In this document: in pieces, positions 8,484 through 17,774 of the stretch
How positions within the stretch are numbered: position 1 is the stretch's first letter
Layout: every line of letters begins with the position of its first letter
Origin: Pseudomonadota bacterium
GTDB lineage: Bacteria > Pseudomonadota > Gammaproteobacteria > Burkholderiales > Gallionellaceae
NCBI GenBank assembly: GCA_021783855.1
Contig: JAJXTL010000029.1
Coordinates: 1-25,903, forward strand
Length of the DNA stretch: 25,903 nt
Direction: 5' to 3'
Notes under the pieces: generated by a model
The model's input: the letters and a program-made list of their open reading frames with translations, nothing else
What the model was told of the DNA's origin: nothing
Databases searched by the model: none
Translations under genes and position numbers: made by a program

Positions 8484-8840
8484 ATGAATCTAGCGGAGTT
8501 GTTTCGTCACGAGACCGATTTTAAAACGTTGCCTGCCGGAGAGACGCTGTTCAGCGAGGGAGAGCAGGGAGAATCGATGTATGTCCTCATGTCGGGTACC
8601 GCCGAGATTATCGTCCGCCAGCGAGTGATGGAGTCAGCCGGGACGGGCGCGATCCTGGGTGAGATGGCGATGATAGACGATGCAGCCCATTCCGCCACAG
8701 TCATTGCGAAGAGCGACTGCACGTTTTTTCCGATTGACCGCAAGCGATTAAATTTTCTCATTCAACAGACACCCAATTTTGCACTGCATGTCATGCGCGT
8801 GATGTCCGCCAGATTGCGCAGGACGGATGAATGTCTGTGA
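8484..8840 (+). CDS. Stand-alone cyclic nucleotide-binding-like (cNMP) domain protein
   Basis: This 118-residue protein is almost exactly one Crp/Fnr-type cNMP-binding beta-roll with a short C-terminal helix. It has no DNA-binding domain. FSEGEQGESMYVLMSGTAEI is the classic N-terminal strand pattern, and GAILGEMAMIDDAAHSATV is the phosphate-binding cassette. The usual Arg of the cassette (R-S/T-A) is His here (AHSAT), so cAMP or cGMP binding of the standard type is doubtful. The protein may bind another ligand or act as a protein-protein module. The next gene (DUF342/FapA-like) overlaps or closely follows, suggesting co-expression and perhaps a joint role. The preceding bases AAGG (8474-8477) give a plausible ribosome site. 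Confidence 0.85.
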   Translation: MNLAELFRHETDFKTLPAGETLFSEGEQGESMYVLMSGTAEIIVRQRVMESAGTGAILGEMAMIDDAAHSATVIAKSDCTFFPIDRKRLNFLIQQTPNFALHVMRVMSARLRRTDECL

Positions 8841-10806
8841 GCAGCATATGACAGATCAGCCGAGGTCGGTCAATCTGCCCGGATATAACCCGGGGGATTT
8901 GCCTGTCTATCTGATCAGCCAGCCAGACGGTGTTTTTGTAGACCTGGCGAACTTTCCGGTGCTGGGCGAATTTGAAGGGTATATCGACAGGCTGTTCGGC
9001 GAAGGTGTGCGGTTCCGTGGCCTGGATTACCGTTTGTTCAGCGGGTTGCTTTATGACTACGACGGCATCGTGGCTGCGCATGGCATATCTGCCAAATTGA
9101 GGCTGGCCGACGATATCGTCGCATTTTTGCCCGTGCGGCGTGCCTTGTACAAGGCAGTGAGGGTGGATGCAGACAAGCGCCGTGCCGAGTATTTTTTCGA
9201 ACCGGTTGTCATGGAGACGGTAATCGAAGAGCCTGTTTATGGTAAGGCGGGTGCGGATGGGGTGGCCCCTGTCGTCGGCTTGACGCGCAAGGAGGCGCTG
9301 CAGGCTAGCAAGCTTGATCTGGATGAATTTATTGCGGACATGTGGACGAAGGGCGTGCGTTTCGGCATCAACGTCGAGGCAGTGGCGAGCGTCATCTTCC
9401 GCGGTGAGACCATGCGCATGAATATCGCAACTCAGCTGGATGCTTCTCAAGGTCGCGATGCGGAAATTGAAGAGGCGTGCAGCGTCCTGCATCGCGATAA
9501 TTCACCCAAGCTTCTGCTCAACGGTCAAGCCGATCTGCGCAGATTTCAGAATCGTTTTCCGCAAATCGAGAACGGCGCACGCTTGCTGAAGAAAAACACC
9601 CGTGTGCTTGGTAAGCCGGGGTACAAGGTGAGCGGCGAAGTGATTACGCCGGAAATTCCGCGGGATGATATCGACCTGTATGCCATGGCAGGGTCGGGTA
9701 CGCATGTGGATATTCAGGAGGGGTGCGAATATATCCTGGCAAGTCAGAGCGGTTTCCTGTCGCTTGATGTGCAGTCGAATCTCATTTCGGTCACGGAAAT
9801 GATCGAGAACAAGGGCGGCATCAGCCTCAAGACGACGGGCGATCTTTCGCTGGCCGGGAATGAATTCATCGAACATGGCGAGGTGCAGGAGGGGCGTGTA
9901 GTGGAAGGCAGCAACATGACTTTTCGTTCGGATGTCTATGGCGACGTGATTTCCCGGGGCGGCTTTATCCTGCTGGAAGGGAATCTGTCGGGCGGCAGCG
10001 CTAAAAGCTACGGCGGCGACGTCACCTCGAACGGGCGCGTGTTCAATTCGGTGATCGAGGCATGCACAGGGAAAGTCTCGCTTAAATATGCCGAGAGCTG
10101 TCTGATTCTCGGGGAGTCAGTGATCGTCGAACGTGCGGTAAACTGTGAGATGGTCGCTGAGCATATTCAGGTCGGCAGCGCCGAGGGATGCGGTATTGCG
10201 GGGAAAAATATTCGGATTCAGTCGTCAGATTCGTGTCGCGGCAAGGAGACACTCATTTCCATGATGGTGCCTGACTTGTCGGTACTGGAAGCGAAAGTTG
10301 CGCAATTGAGCCTCGCGATAGCCGAGTGTCATAAAAACGCCGAAGCGAAGGAGCAGGAGTTGGCGCTGATCAAGGCCGATGCGGAATTCGCAAAATACCT
10401 TGCGCTGGCGGCGAGCATACGGCAGGGAAAGATACAGTTGAACGCGGCGCAGCAGGAGGGTTGGAAGAAAATGACGGGCAGGTTTGCCAAAGTCATCGGC
10501 GCCGGAAATAAATTGAGTGCGGAGAAGCAGGAACAATTAACGCGTGCGCAGGATTTTTTGCAGGAACAGACGGAAATGCTGGCAGTCCGGGACAAAGCCT
10601 GTCTGGGCATAGGCTGCGAAATTTCAGAAGTTGCAGGCGATACTGCGGTGCAAAGCATGGTGGCTCAGCTCCCTGCATTTCAAAAAAGCCCGGTCGGCGA
10701 GATCAGGCGCAGATTACGGGAGCAGAATCTTAAACACAAACGCATCTTCTCGGATGACCAAGGCAGTCTGGTCTGGAGCTATCAATTATTAGACACGTCG
10801 CCCTGA
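8827..10806 (+). CDS. DUF342 / FapA-like protein (polymer-forming beta-helix with coiled coil)
   Basis: The product is up to 659 residues and belongs to the DUF342 family, named FapA after its role in flagellar assembly in some bacteria. An N-terminal domain (to about 230) is followed by VLGKPGYKVSGEVITP, the family signature. Next comes a glycine-rich right-handed beta-helix (about 260-475) with repeated short strands such as GDVISRGGFILLEGNLSGG, then a long helical coiled coil (about 478-590) and a short tail. There is no signal peptide, so it is cytoplasmic. Two starts are possible. ATG 8827 overlaps the cNMP gene by 14 bp and has AGGA only three bases away. ATG 8848 gives no overlap and has GAG six bases upstream; I find 8848 equally plausible. 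No flagellar gene lies in the window, so a flagellar role is unproven. Confidence 0.85.
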   Translation: MNVCEQHMTDQPRSVNLPGYNPGDLPVYLISQPDGVFVDLANFPVLGEFEGYIDRLFGEGVRFRGLDYRLFSGLLYDYDGIVAAHGISAKLRLADDIVAFLPVRRALYKAVRVDADKRRAEYFFEPVVMETVIEEPVYGKAGADGVAPVVGLTRKEALQASKLDLDEFIADMWTKGVRFGINVEAVASVIFRGETMRMNIATQLDASQGRDAEIEEACSVLHRDNSPKLLLNGQADLRRFQNRFPQIENGARLLKKNTRVLGKPGYKVSGEVITPEIPRDDIDLYAMAGSGTHVDIQEGCEYILASQSGFLSLDVQSNLISVTEMIENKGGISLKTTGDLSLAGNEFIEHGEVQEGRVVEGSNMTFRSDVYGDVISRGGFILLEGNLSGGSAKSYGGDVTSNGRVFNSVIEACTGKVSLKYAESCLILGESVIVERAVNCEMVAEHIQVGSAEGCGIAGKNIRIQSSDSCRGKETLISMMVPDLSVLEAKVAQLSLAIAECHKNAEAKEQELALIKADAEFAKYLALAASIRQGKIQLNAAQQEGWKKMTGRFAKVIGAGNKLSAEKQEQLTRAQDFLQEQTEMLAVRDKACLGIGCEISEVAGDTAVQSMVAQLPAFQKSPVGEIRRRLREQNLKHKRIFSDDQGSLVWSYQLLDTSP

Positions 10807-10857
10807 CGGCTGTGAGGCATTGGTCGTGAGTCGCCAGCAGTTACGATGGATGAGCTG

Positions 10858-10866
10858 TGATAAAAT
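10858..10866 (+). promoter_or_regulatory. Candidate extended -10 promoter for hrpA
   Basis: TGATAAAAT matches an extended -10 (TG, one base, TAAAAT). It lies in the 153-bp gap after the DUF342 gene, about 95 bp upstream of the first possible hrpA start. No good -35 is present, which extended -10 promoters tolerate. Confidence 0.35.
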
Positions 10867-10959
10867 CCGCACCGAATAAGTTCTTCACTTCATTAATGTC
10901 CCCTGTAAAAAATTCCGGCCACTGTCTGTTTTCAAAACGAATCGTCAATTTGGGACTGG

Positions 10960-13900
10960 TTGTGCGCCCATCGTTATGCTGAGTTACAAGTGACTGTCGC
11001 CTTATCACCCGCTGCGCAGCGTCGTCGCGCCCGACTGGATGCCTTGACCTCGATTGAGTTTCCTGCCGATCTGCCCGTAGTGGCAAGGCGGGAGGATCTT
11101 GCGCGCGCAATTTCCGACAATCAGGTGGTCATCGTCTGCGGCGAGACCGGCTCAGGAAAGACCACGCAACTGCCGAAAATCTGCCTGACGCTGGGGCGCG
11201 GTGTGCTGGGCGCGATCGGGCATACCCAACCGCGTCGCGTGGCGGCGCGATCGGTGGCAACGCGCATCGCCGTTGAATTGAAGACCGAGCTGGGCGGTCT
11301 GGTCGGCTACAAGGTGCGCTTTCACGACAAGGTTCAGGCGGACACCGTGATCAAGCTGATGACCGATGGCATACTGCTTGCGGAAATCCACAGCGATCCG
11401 CTGCTTCGACGTTACGACACGATCATTATCGACGAGGCGCACGAACGCTCGCTCAATATCGATTTTCTGCTGGGATACCTCAAGCAACTTCTGCCGCGCC
11501 GGCGCGACCTCAAACTCATCATCACCTCCGCCACGCTGGATGCCGACCGCTTCGCACGGCATTTCGGCGCGGTGGTGGTGGAAGTGTCCGGGCGCAGCTA
11601 TCCGGTGGAGACCCGCTATCGCCCGCGGCAAGTTAGCGATGAGGGCGAGGCGCAGGATGTGCCAAAAGCAGTAAGTGCCGCGCTGGATGAACTGGCAGCC
11701 GGCGGCTTGCGCGGCGATGTGCTGGTGTTTTTGCCGGGTGAGCGCGAGATACGCGATACCGCAGAAGCCTTGCGCCGTCATCATCTCCCCAATTCCAATC
11801 ATAGAGGCATCGAAATCCTGCCGCTGTTCTCGCGCCTCTCCGCTGCCGAGCAGGACAAGGTGTTCAAGACCGGTCATCAGCGGCGCGTGGTGCTGGCAAC
11901 CAATGTGGCGGAAACGTCCTTGACGGTACCCAACATCGGTTATGTGATCGACTGCGGTCTTGCAAGGGTTAACCGCTACAGTATCCGCCAGAAGGTCGAG
12001 CAGCTGCATGTCGAGAAAATCTCCCGAGCCGCAGCGAACCAGCGCGCCGGGCGTTGCGGACGCGTGATGAGCGGCGTTTGCATACGCTTATACGACGAAG
12101 CCGACTTTTTGCAGCGCGATGAATTTACCGATCCGGAAATTTTCCGTGTGTCGCTGGCCACCGTGATCCTGCGCATGAGCGCGCTGGAACTGGGCGATAT
12201 CGCCGAATTCCCGTTTATCGAACCGCCCACGCCGCGCATGATCGCGGACGGTTATCAGCTGCTCTCCGAACTGGGCGCCATAACTGACAAAGACGCGACT
12301 CCCGCGAAGGGGGAGGAGACGGTTGCCCTTCCTCCCTCCAGAGGGGGAGAGCGGCGCGAGGGGGCTTTGGAAGGGGGGAACGCACGTATTCTCACTCCGC
12401 TGGGCCACGAGCTGGCGAAGCTGCCGCTCGATCCCAAGATTGCGCGCCTGTTGCTGGCCGGACGCCAGTATCAGTGTCTGACAGAAATTCTCATCATCGC
12501 CAGCGCCTTGTCGACACAGGATCCGCGCGAGCGTCCGCTGGATCGTCAGGAAGCTGCGGATGCCGCGCACAAGCGTTTTGCTGATGAACGTTCCGACTTT
12601 CTGGCGTTCATCAAGATATGGGCGTGGTTCGAGCAGGCGCTGGCGCATAAGCAATCCAACCGTCTGATGGCGGAGGAATGCCGCAAGAATTTCCTCTCCC
12701 CGCTGCGCCTGCGTGAATGGCGCGAGCTGTATCAGCAACTGCATACGCAGGTGACCGAGATGGGCATGCGCGAGAATCAACTGCCGGCGAGTTACGAGCA
12801 GATCCACAAGGCCTTGCTGTGCGGACTGTTGGGGAATATCGGCATGAAGGGCGTGGAAGGCAATGAATATCTGGGTGCGCGCGGCATCAAATTTTTCATC
12901 GCGCCCAATTCGGTATTGGCGAAAAAGGGCAGCAAGTGGGTGATGGCGGGCGAGCTGATCGAGACGCACCGTCTGTATGCACGCACCGTGGCCAGAATCG
13001 AGCCGGAGTGGCTGGAGGAGACCGGCGATCATCTGATCAAGCGCCATTATTACGATCCGCACTGGGAAAAGAAACCCGCGCAGGTGGTGGCCTTTGAGCG
13101 CAGCACGCTGCATGGGCTGCTGCTTAACGCCAAAAAGCGCGTGCATTACGGGCCGATGAATGTGCCGGAATCGCGCGAGGTGTTCATCCGTCAGGCGCTG
13201 GTGGAAGGCGAGTTCGACACGCGAGCAGCGTTTTTTGCGCATAATCAGAAACTGATCGCCGAGATCGAAGCGCTGGAACACAAGGCGCGCCGTCCCGATG
13301 TGCTGGTGGATGACGAGCTGATCTACGCTTTTTACGACAGCCGTATCCCTGCGCACATACACAATGGCGCAACCTTTGAAGCGTGGCGAAAAGAGGCTGA
13401 GCGGGCGGATGCCAAGCTGCTTTACTTGAAAAAAGACGATCTGATGCGTCACGAGGCGGCGGGCATCACCACCGATCAATTCCCGCCGCAACTCAAGATA
13501 GATAACGTCAGTTTCACCTTGAGTTACAACTTTTCGCCGGGCAGGAACGACGACGGCATCACGCTGACCGTGCCGCTGGCGCTGATCAATCAGGTGTCAG
13601 CCGTGCGTTGCGAATGGCTGATTCCCGGTCTTTTGCCTGAGAAAATCTCGCAATTAATCAAGACATTACCGCAAAAAATACGCCGCAATCTGGTTCCCGT
13701 GCCGGAATTCACGGCATCTTTTTGTCGTGAGGTGCCGCCAGCCGATACTGCACTGATGCTGGCGCTGGCGCGCTATATACGCGATAAAAAACAACTGGAT
13801 GTGCCGACAGACGCGTTCCGGCTTGAGCAACTGCCCGCGCATTTGCTGATGAATTTTCGCGTGCTGGATGAGCATGGCCGACAATTGGGCATGTCGCGCA

Positions 13901-14829
13901 ATTTTGCGCAGTTGCACGGTGAGCTGGCACCGCGCGCTGCGCCCGTGATCGCGGCGGTCACCGTGGACAAGCATGAGCAGATTGGTGAGCAGCGCTATGT
14001 TTCATGGAATTTCGGCGCGTTCACTGAAACCCGTGAGGTGCAGCGCGCCGGACAGAAAGTCACCCTGTATAACGCGCTGGTCGATGAGACGGATGCGGTG
14101 GTGCTGCGCGCCTTCGATACCCGCGATGCGGCTGAAGCTGCGCATCGCATCGGACTGCGCCGTCTGTTCATGCTGGCGCTGAAAGAACAGGTTAAATATC
14201 TGGAAAAAAACCTGCCGGACGCACAGCGTCTGGGGATGTTGTATTTGCCCTTCGGCACCCAGCAGCAATTGCATCAGCAGATTATGGGAATGGCGTTCGA
14301 TCGGGCCTGCCTGAATGATCCGCTGCCAGCCGAAGAAGCTGCGTTCAGCATCCGTGCGAAGGAAGCCAAAAACCGCCTGCTGCTGATCGCGCAGGAACTG
14401 GCGCGACTGGTCGCCAACGTATTAGCTGAATATCAGGCTTTGCAGAAATGCCTGCCGCAGATCAAGGCAAATGTTCAGGCAAATCAGGATATAAAGGCGC
14501 AACTGGAGTGGCTGATGCGTCGCGACTTCATCGCTGCGACGCCTTATGAACGTATGCAGCATGTGCCGCGCTATTTGAAGGCGATCAGTTTGCGGATCGA
14601 AAAGCTGCGCAGCAACCCGGCGCGTGATATGCAGTGCATGGCGCAGCTGCAACCGCTGTTGCAGGCACTGCAAAAAATTCGCCAGAGTGGGCTGCATGAT
14701 CCGCGTGTAGATGAATTCGCCTGGCTGTTGCAGGAATTGCGCGTATCGTTATTTGCGCAGGAATTAAAGACGCCGGTGATTGTGTCGGTGAAGCGTCTGG
14801 AGAAGATGCTCGCGGCACTCAGGAATTGA
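10960..14829 (+). CDS. hrpA: ATP-dependent RNA helicase HrpA (DEAH box)
   Basis: The product is up to 1289 residues, near the 1300 of E. coli HrpA, and similarity runs the whole length. Helicase motifs are GETGSGKTTQ (61-70), IIDEAHERS (156-164), the SAT motif in IITSATLD (about 188) and NQRAGRCGR (about 357-365). They are followed by the winged-helix, ratchet and OB-fold regions and the long HrpA-specific C-terminus ending in EELRVSLFAQ-type sequence. DEAH helicases of this family act on structured mRNA and stalled or collided ribosomes. No ATG precedes the conserved core. The frame is closed at 10906, so the start is TTG 10960 or GTG 10990, and the N-terminus is about 70 residues shorter than in E. 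coli. About 28 extra residues around 448-476 come from a repeat-like DNA segment (see 12291-12390). The reading frame is otherwise intact. Confidence 0.95.
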   Translation: MCAHRYAELQVTVALSPAAQRRRARLDALTSIEFPADLPVVARREDLARAISDNQVVIVCGETGSGKTTQLPKICLTLGRGVLGAIGHTQPRRVAARSVATRIAVELKTELGGLVGYKVRFHDKVQADTVIKLMTDGILLAEIHSDPLLRRYDTIIIDEAHERSLNIDFLLGYLKQLLPRRRDLKLIITSATLDADRFARHFGAVVVEVSGRSYPVETRYRPRQVSDEGEAQDVPKAVSAALDELAAGGLRGDVLVFLPGEREIRDTAEALRRHHLPNSNHRGIEILPLFSRLSAAEQDKVFKTGHQRRVVLATNVAETSLTVPNIGYVIDCGLARVNRYSIRQKVEQLHVEKISRAAANQRAGRCGRVMSGVCIRLYDEADFLQRDEFTDPEIFRVSLATVILRMSALELGDIAEFPFIEPPTPRMIADGYQLLSELGAITDKDATPAKGEETVALPPSRGGERREGALEGGNARILTPLGHELAKLPLDPKIARLLLAGRQYQCLTEILIIASALSTQDPRERPLDRQEAADAAHKRFADERSDFLAFIKIWAWFEQALAHKQSNRLMAEECRKNFLSPLRLREWRELYQQLHTQVTEMGMRENQLPASYEQIHKALLCGLLGNIGMKGVEGNEYLGARGIKFFIAPNSVLAKKGSKWVMAGELIETHRLYARTVARIEPEWLEETGDHLIKRHYYDPHWEKKPAQVVAFERSTLHGLLLNAKKRVHYGPMNVPESREVFIRQALVEGEFDTRAAFFAHNQKLIAEIEALEHKARRPDVLVDDELIYAFYDSRIPAHIHNGATFEAWRKEAERADAKLLYLKKDDLMRHEAAGITTDQFPPQLKIDNVSFTLSYNFSPGRNDDGITLTVPLALINQVSAVRCEWLIPGLLPEKISQLIKTLPQKIRRNLVPVPEFTASFCREVPPADTALMLALARYIRDKKQLDVPTDAFRLEQLPAHLLMNFRVLDEHGRQLGMSRNFAQLHGELAPRAAPVIAAVTVDKHEQIGEQRYVSWNFGAFTETREVQRAGQKVTLYNALVDETDAVVLRAFDTRDAAEAAHRIGLRRLFMLALKEQVKYLEKNLPDAQRLGMLYLPFGTQQQLHQQIMGMAFDRACLNDPLPAEEAAFSIRAKEAKNRLLLIAQELARLVANVLAEYQALQKCLPQIKANVQANQDIKAQLEWLMRRDFIAATPYERMQHVPRYLKAISLRIEKLRSNPARDMQCMAQLQPLLQALQKIRQSGLHDPRVDEFAWLLQELRVSLFAQELKTPVIVSVKRLEKMLAALRN
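12291..12390 (+). repeat. G-rich repeat-like insertion inside hrpA, kept in frame
   Basis: This stretch encodes ATPAKGEETVALPPSRGGER and a further nine glycine- and arginine-rich residues. It lies between the conserved LLSELGAIT and LTPLGHELAKLPLDP of the winged-helix region. In E. coli HrpA about ten residues join these two segments (recalled, not aligned by software). The DNA is a purine/pyrimidine block containing CCTCCCTCCAGAGGGGGAG, an imperfect hairpin, followed by two more runs of G. Its composition is unlike the rest of the gene but like the short palindromic G/C-run repeats often found between genes in Betaproteobacteria. Confidence 0.65.
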
Positions 14830-14859
14830 TTGCATCAGAACCACATACTGCCGCAGCGT

Positions 14860-14865
14860 TATAAT
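14860..14865 (+). promoter_or_regulatory. Candidate -10 box for maeB
   Basis: A perfect TATAAT lies 30 bp upstream of the maeB start at 14895, in the short gap after hrpA. The best -35-like hexamers (TTGATT, TTGCAT) are too far upstream, so only the -10 is supported. Confidence 0.35.
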
Positions 14866-14894
14866 CGCCGGGCAAATTGACATGCGAGGAAATC

Positions 14895-17165
14895 ATGGAT
14901 AAGCAATTGCGCGAGGCCGCGCTGCAATATCACCGTCAGACACCCGCCGGCAAAATATCCGTCAATGCCACCAAGCCGATGATTACCCAGCGCGATCTGG
15001 CGCTGGCTTATTCGCCCGGGGTGGCGGCGGCCTGCGAGCTGATCGTGGAAAATCCGCTGGAAGTGCGCAATATGACGGCGCGCGGCAATCTGGTGGCGGT
15101 GATCACCAACGGTACGGCAGTGCTGGGTCTGGGCGCGATAGGGCCCTTGGCCGCCAAGCCGGTGATGGAAGGCAAGGGCGTGCTGTTCAAGAAGTTCGCC
15201 GGTATCGATGTGTTCGATCTGGAAATCGACGAGACGGACCCGGACAAGCTGGTGGACATCATCGCCTCACTGGAGCCTACCTTTGGCGGCATCAATCTGG
15301 AAGACATCAAGGCGCCGGAATGCTTTTACATCGAGCGCAAATTGCGCGAGCGGATGAAAATACCGGTTTTTCACGACGATCAGCACGGCACTTCGATCAT
15401 CGTCGGGGCGGCCTTGTTGAACGGTCTGAAGGTGGTGGACAAGGATATCGAGAAAATCCGTCTGGTGGTGTCCGGCGCGGGTGCTGCGGCGCTGGCGTGT
15501 CTGGATATGCTGGTGAACCTGGGCGTGCGCATGGAGAACATTGTCGTCACTGACATCGCGGGCGTGGTCTATCAAGGTCGGCTTGAGGAAATGGATGACA
15601 ACAAGGCGCGTTACGCGATAAAGACTGCCGCGCGCACGCTGAATGAGGTGATTGCGGATGCGGACGTGTTTCTCGGTTTGTCGGCAGGCGGCGTACTAAC
15701 GCCGGAAATGGTAGTAAAAATGGCGGACAGACCGCTGATTTTCGCGCTGGCCAATCCCACTCCCGAAATCGATCCGGCACTGGCGCGTTCGGTGCGCCCG
15801 GATGCGATACTGGCGACAGGTCGATCCGATTATCCGAATCAGGTGAATAATGCACTTTGCTTTCCATACATTTTTCGCGGTGCGCTGGATGTAGGTGCCT
15901 CCGCTATCAATGAAGCGATGAAGCAGGCGGCGGTGCATGCTATTGCAGAGCTGGCCGAAGCCGAGCAGTCCGACGAAGCGGCCACTGCGTACGGCGATGA
16001 GGGATTATCCTTCGGCGCGGACTATCTGATTCCCAGACCTTTCGATCCGCGCCTGATTACGCGTATCGCGCCGGCGGTGGCGCAGGCGGCGATGGATACG
16101 GGTGTGGCTAGTCGGCCGATCGTCGATATGGCTGCCTATCGCGAACAACTGGCCGGTTTTCTGTACCATTCCAATATGTTGATGAAGCCGGTGTTCGAGG
16201 CGGCCCGCCGTGCGCCCAAACGCCTGGTGTATGCGGAAGGCGAAGATCAGCGGGTGCTGCATGCGGTGCAGACCGTGGTGGATGAGGGGCTGGCTTTTCC
16301 GATACTGGTGGGGCGGCCGCAGGTCATCGAACAGCGCATCGCCCGTCTGGGTTTGCGCATCCGGGCGGGCGTTGATTTTGAGCTGGTCAATACCGAGGAT
16401 GACCCCCGTTTCCGTGAGTTCTACGGTGAATATCATCGATTAATGCAACGCCGTGGCGTGACGCTGGAGTCTGCCAAGCGGGAAATGCGTCGCAGCAATA
16501 CGCTGATCGCGGCGATGCTGGTGCGCATGAATTCGGCAGACGCGATGCTGTGCGGCACGATTTCACAACCTCTGCATCACTTGCCTTACATCGATCAGGT
16601 GATCGGGCATGCGCCGGGCGCCACTGTCTACGCGGCGATGAATATTCTGTTGCTGCCAAAACACACCTTGTTCATCTGCGATACGCATGTCAATCTGGAG
16701 CCTGCCGCCGAACAGATCGCCGAGATGACGTTGCTGGCGGCTGAGGAAGTGCGCCGCTTCGGTCTGGTGCCGAAAGTTGCCCTGTTGTCGCATTCGAGTT
16801 TCGGCAGTCATGACAACCCTTCAGCGCGCAAGATGAGCCGGGCGCGTGAGCTGCTTGAACAGCTTGCGCCGGAACTGGAAGTGGAAGGTGAAATCCACGG
16901 AGATGCTGCGCTCTCGGAAGAGATGCGCACGAGCCTGTTTTCCGGTTCACGCCTGAAAGGATGTGCGAACCTGCTTATCATGCCGAATCTGGATGCCGCC
17001 AATATCACCTATAATCTGCTCAAAATGACCGGAGGCGATGGCGTGACCATCGGCTCTATCCTGTTGGGCGCAAACAAATCGGCGCACATATTAACTTCGA
17101 CCGCGACGCCGCGCCGCATTGTCAACATGAGTGCACTGGCGGTTGCGGCAGTCAAAACACATTAG
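14895..17165 (+). CDS. maeB: NADP-dependent malic enzyme with phosphotransacetylase-like C-terminal domain
   Basis: The product converts malate to pyruvate and CO2 with reduction of NADP+. It has 756 residues, close to E. coli MaeB (759). The malic enzyme half (1 to about 420) has the YSPGVA motif near the N-terminus, AKPVMEGK with the likely catalytic Lys (about 88), HDDQHGT (160-166) and the nucleotide-binding SGAGAAA (about 193-199). The C-terminal half (about 430-756) resembles phosphate acetyltransferase. In MaeB this tail is known to act in regulation by acetyl-CoA and not as an active transacetylase. I chose ATG 14895, preceded by GAGGA at 14886-14890. The frame also has a TTG at 14877, but it has no ribosome site. 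The gene follows hrpA but probably has its own promoter. Confidence 0.95.
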   Translation: MDKQLREAALQYHRQTPAGKISVNATKPMITQRDLALAYSPGVAAACELIVENPLEVRNMTARGNLVAVITNGTAVLGLGAIGPLAAKPVMEGKGVLFKKFAGIDVFDLEIDETDPDKLVDIIASLEPTFGGINLEDIKAPECFYIERKLRERMKIPVFHDDQHGTSIIVGAALLNGLKVVDKDIEKIRLVVSGAGAAALACLDMLVNLGVRMENIVVTDIAGVVYQGRLEEMDDNKARYAIKTAARTLNEVIADADVFLGLSAGGVLTPEMVVKMADRPLIFALANPTPEIDPALARSVRPDAILATGRSDYPNQVNNALCFPYIFRGALDVGASAINEAMKQAAVHAIAELAEAEQSDEAATAYGDEGLSFGADYLIPRPFDPRLITRIAPAVAQAAMDTGVASRPIVDMAAYREQLAGFLYHSNMLMKPVFEAARRAPKRLVYAEGEDQRVLHAVQTVVDEGLAFPILVGRPQVIEQRIARLGLRIRAGVDFELVNTEDDPRFREFYGEYHRLMQRRGVTLESAKREMRRSNTLIAAMLVRMNSADAMLCGTISQPLHHLPYIDQVIGHAPGATVYAAMNILLLPKHTLFICDTHVNLEPAAEQIAEMTLLAAEEVRRFGLVPKVALLSHSSFGSHDNPSARKMSRARELLEQLAPELEVEGEIHGDAALSEEMRTSLFSGSRLKGCANLLIMPNLDAANITYNLLKMTGGDGVTIGSILLGANKSAHILTSTATPRRIVNMSALAVAAVKTH

Positions 17166-17210
17166 CAGGACTGACAGGCAGTGTGAGTTTTTTATTTAAG
17201 GAAAATTAAA

Positions 17211-17447
17211 ATGAATAAGCAGGAAGTGGAATTGTTGAGTGAAGAAGTTGAAATGCTGATGCAGGAACGCGCGATGCTGCTCGAAGTGGTGGGAGCGGCG
17301 GCGATGCTGATTTCGCATGCAACAGTGCAGAATCTGCCTGAGGAGGTGGTTGATTCCGCTGAGAAATTATCCTGTGCACTCAATGCATTGCGTGAAGACA
17401 CGTTGAAAGACGCGCTCGATGCGGTGCAGGAGCAGGCGGCAATGTAG
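17211..17447 (+). CDS. Small acidic helical protein of unknown function
   Basis: This 78-residue protein is not one I recognise. It has a good ribosome site (AAGGA at 17198-17202, eight bases before ATG) and starts 46 bp after maeB, so it may be read through from it. The N-terminal 30 residues (QEVELLSEEVEMLMQERAML) have heptad-like leucines and glutamates, suggesting a short coiled coil. The remainder, with NALREDTLKDALDAVQEQ, is also predicted helical. There is no signal peptide or membrane segment. The acidic composition and near absence of aromatic residues suggest a small adaptor or dimeric helical protein, but no function can be claimed. It ends seven bases before the palindromic element. 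Confidence 0.6.
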   Translation: MNKQEVELLSEEVEMLMQERAMLLEVVGAAAMLISHATVQNLPEEVVDSAEKLSCALNALREDTLKDALDAVQEQAAM

Positions 17448-17453
17448 GTCGTG

Positions 17454-17726
17454 CTAGGAGCTTGTCGGACTTCTTTCGTGAGTGCGACGGGGATGATTTT
17501 TTTGGAGTGCAAGAAGCGGTGAAGCGCCGTTTGGTTATTCCAAACAAGCAAGCCGCGACGCCGCAATACGTAAAAATCACCCCGTCCCGAAGGGTAGTCA
17601 GCAAAAACAGCGTCTGCGGCGTTGCAAATCTTGGCAATGGAATAACCATTGCCTGCGATTCGCGCCTTGCAGCCCTCTTTTTTTGCTGACAACGCATCTC
17701 ACGAAAGAAGTCCGACAGGCTCCTAG
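17454..17726. mobile_element. MITE-like palindromic element, 273 bp, with 29-bp terminal inverted repeats
   Basis: The ends (17454-17482 and 17698-17726) are inverted repeats with one mismatch in 29. Each end starts with CTAG, itself palindromic, followed by GAGC-TGTCGGACTTC, so a 4-bp CTAG target duplication around a 265-bp element is possible. Internal pairs share the same centre at 17590: TGGTTATTCCA (17532) with TGGAATAACCA (17638), ACGCCGCA (17558) with TGCGGCGT (17615), and CCC-GAA-GGG at the exact middle. Each half also folds alone. The left half runs from GACGGGG (17486) to CCCCGTC (17580) with a GTTTGG-TTATT-CCAAAC tip. The right half runs from GTCAGCAAAAA (17597) to TTTTTGCTGAC (17680) with a GGCAATGG-AATAA-CCATTGCC tip. 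It has no transposase gene. Together with short flanks it fills the 327-bp gap 17448-17774. Confidence 0.8.
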
Positions 17727-17774
17727 GCCCGCCATGGTGGGCGCAGCACACCCTGCGAATTTCTTATTGATTTA

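Noticed and set aside
17462..17689. 75-codon open frame inside the palindromic element (and a 123-codon one on the other strand)
   Set aside because: Both follow from the inverted-repeat structure, lack ribosome sites and resemble no protein family. The element is better explained as non-coding.
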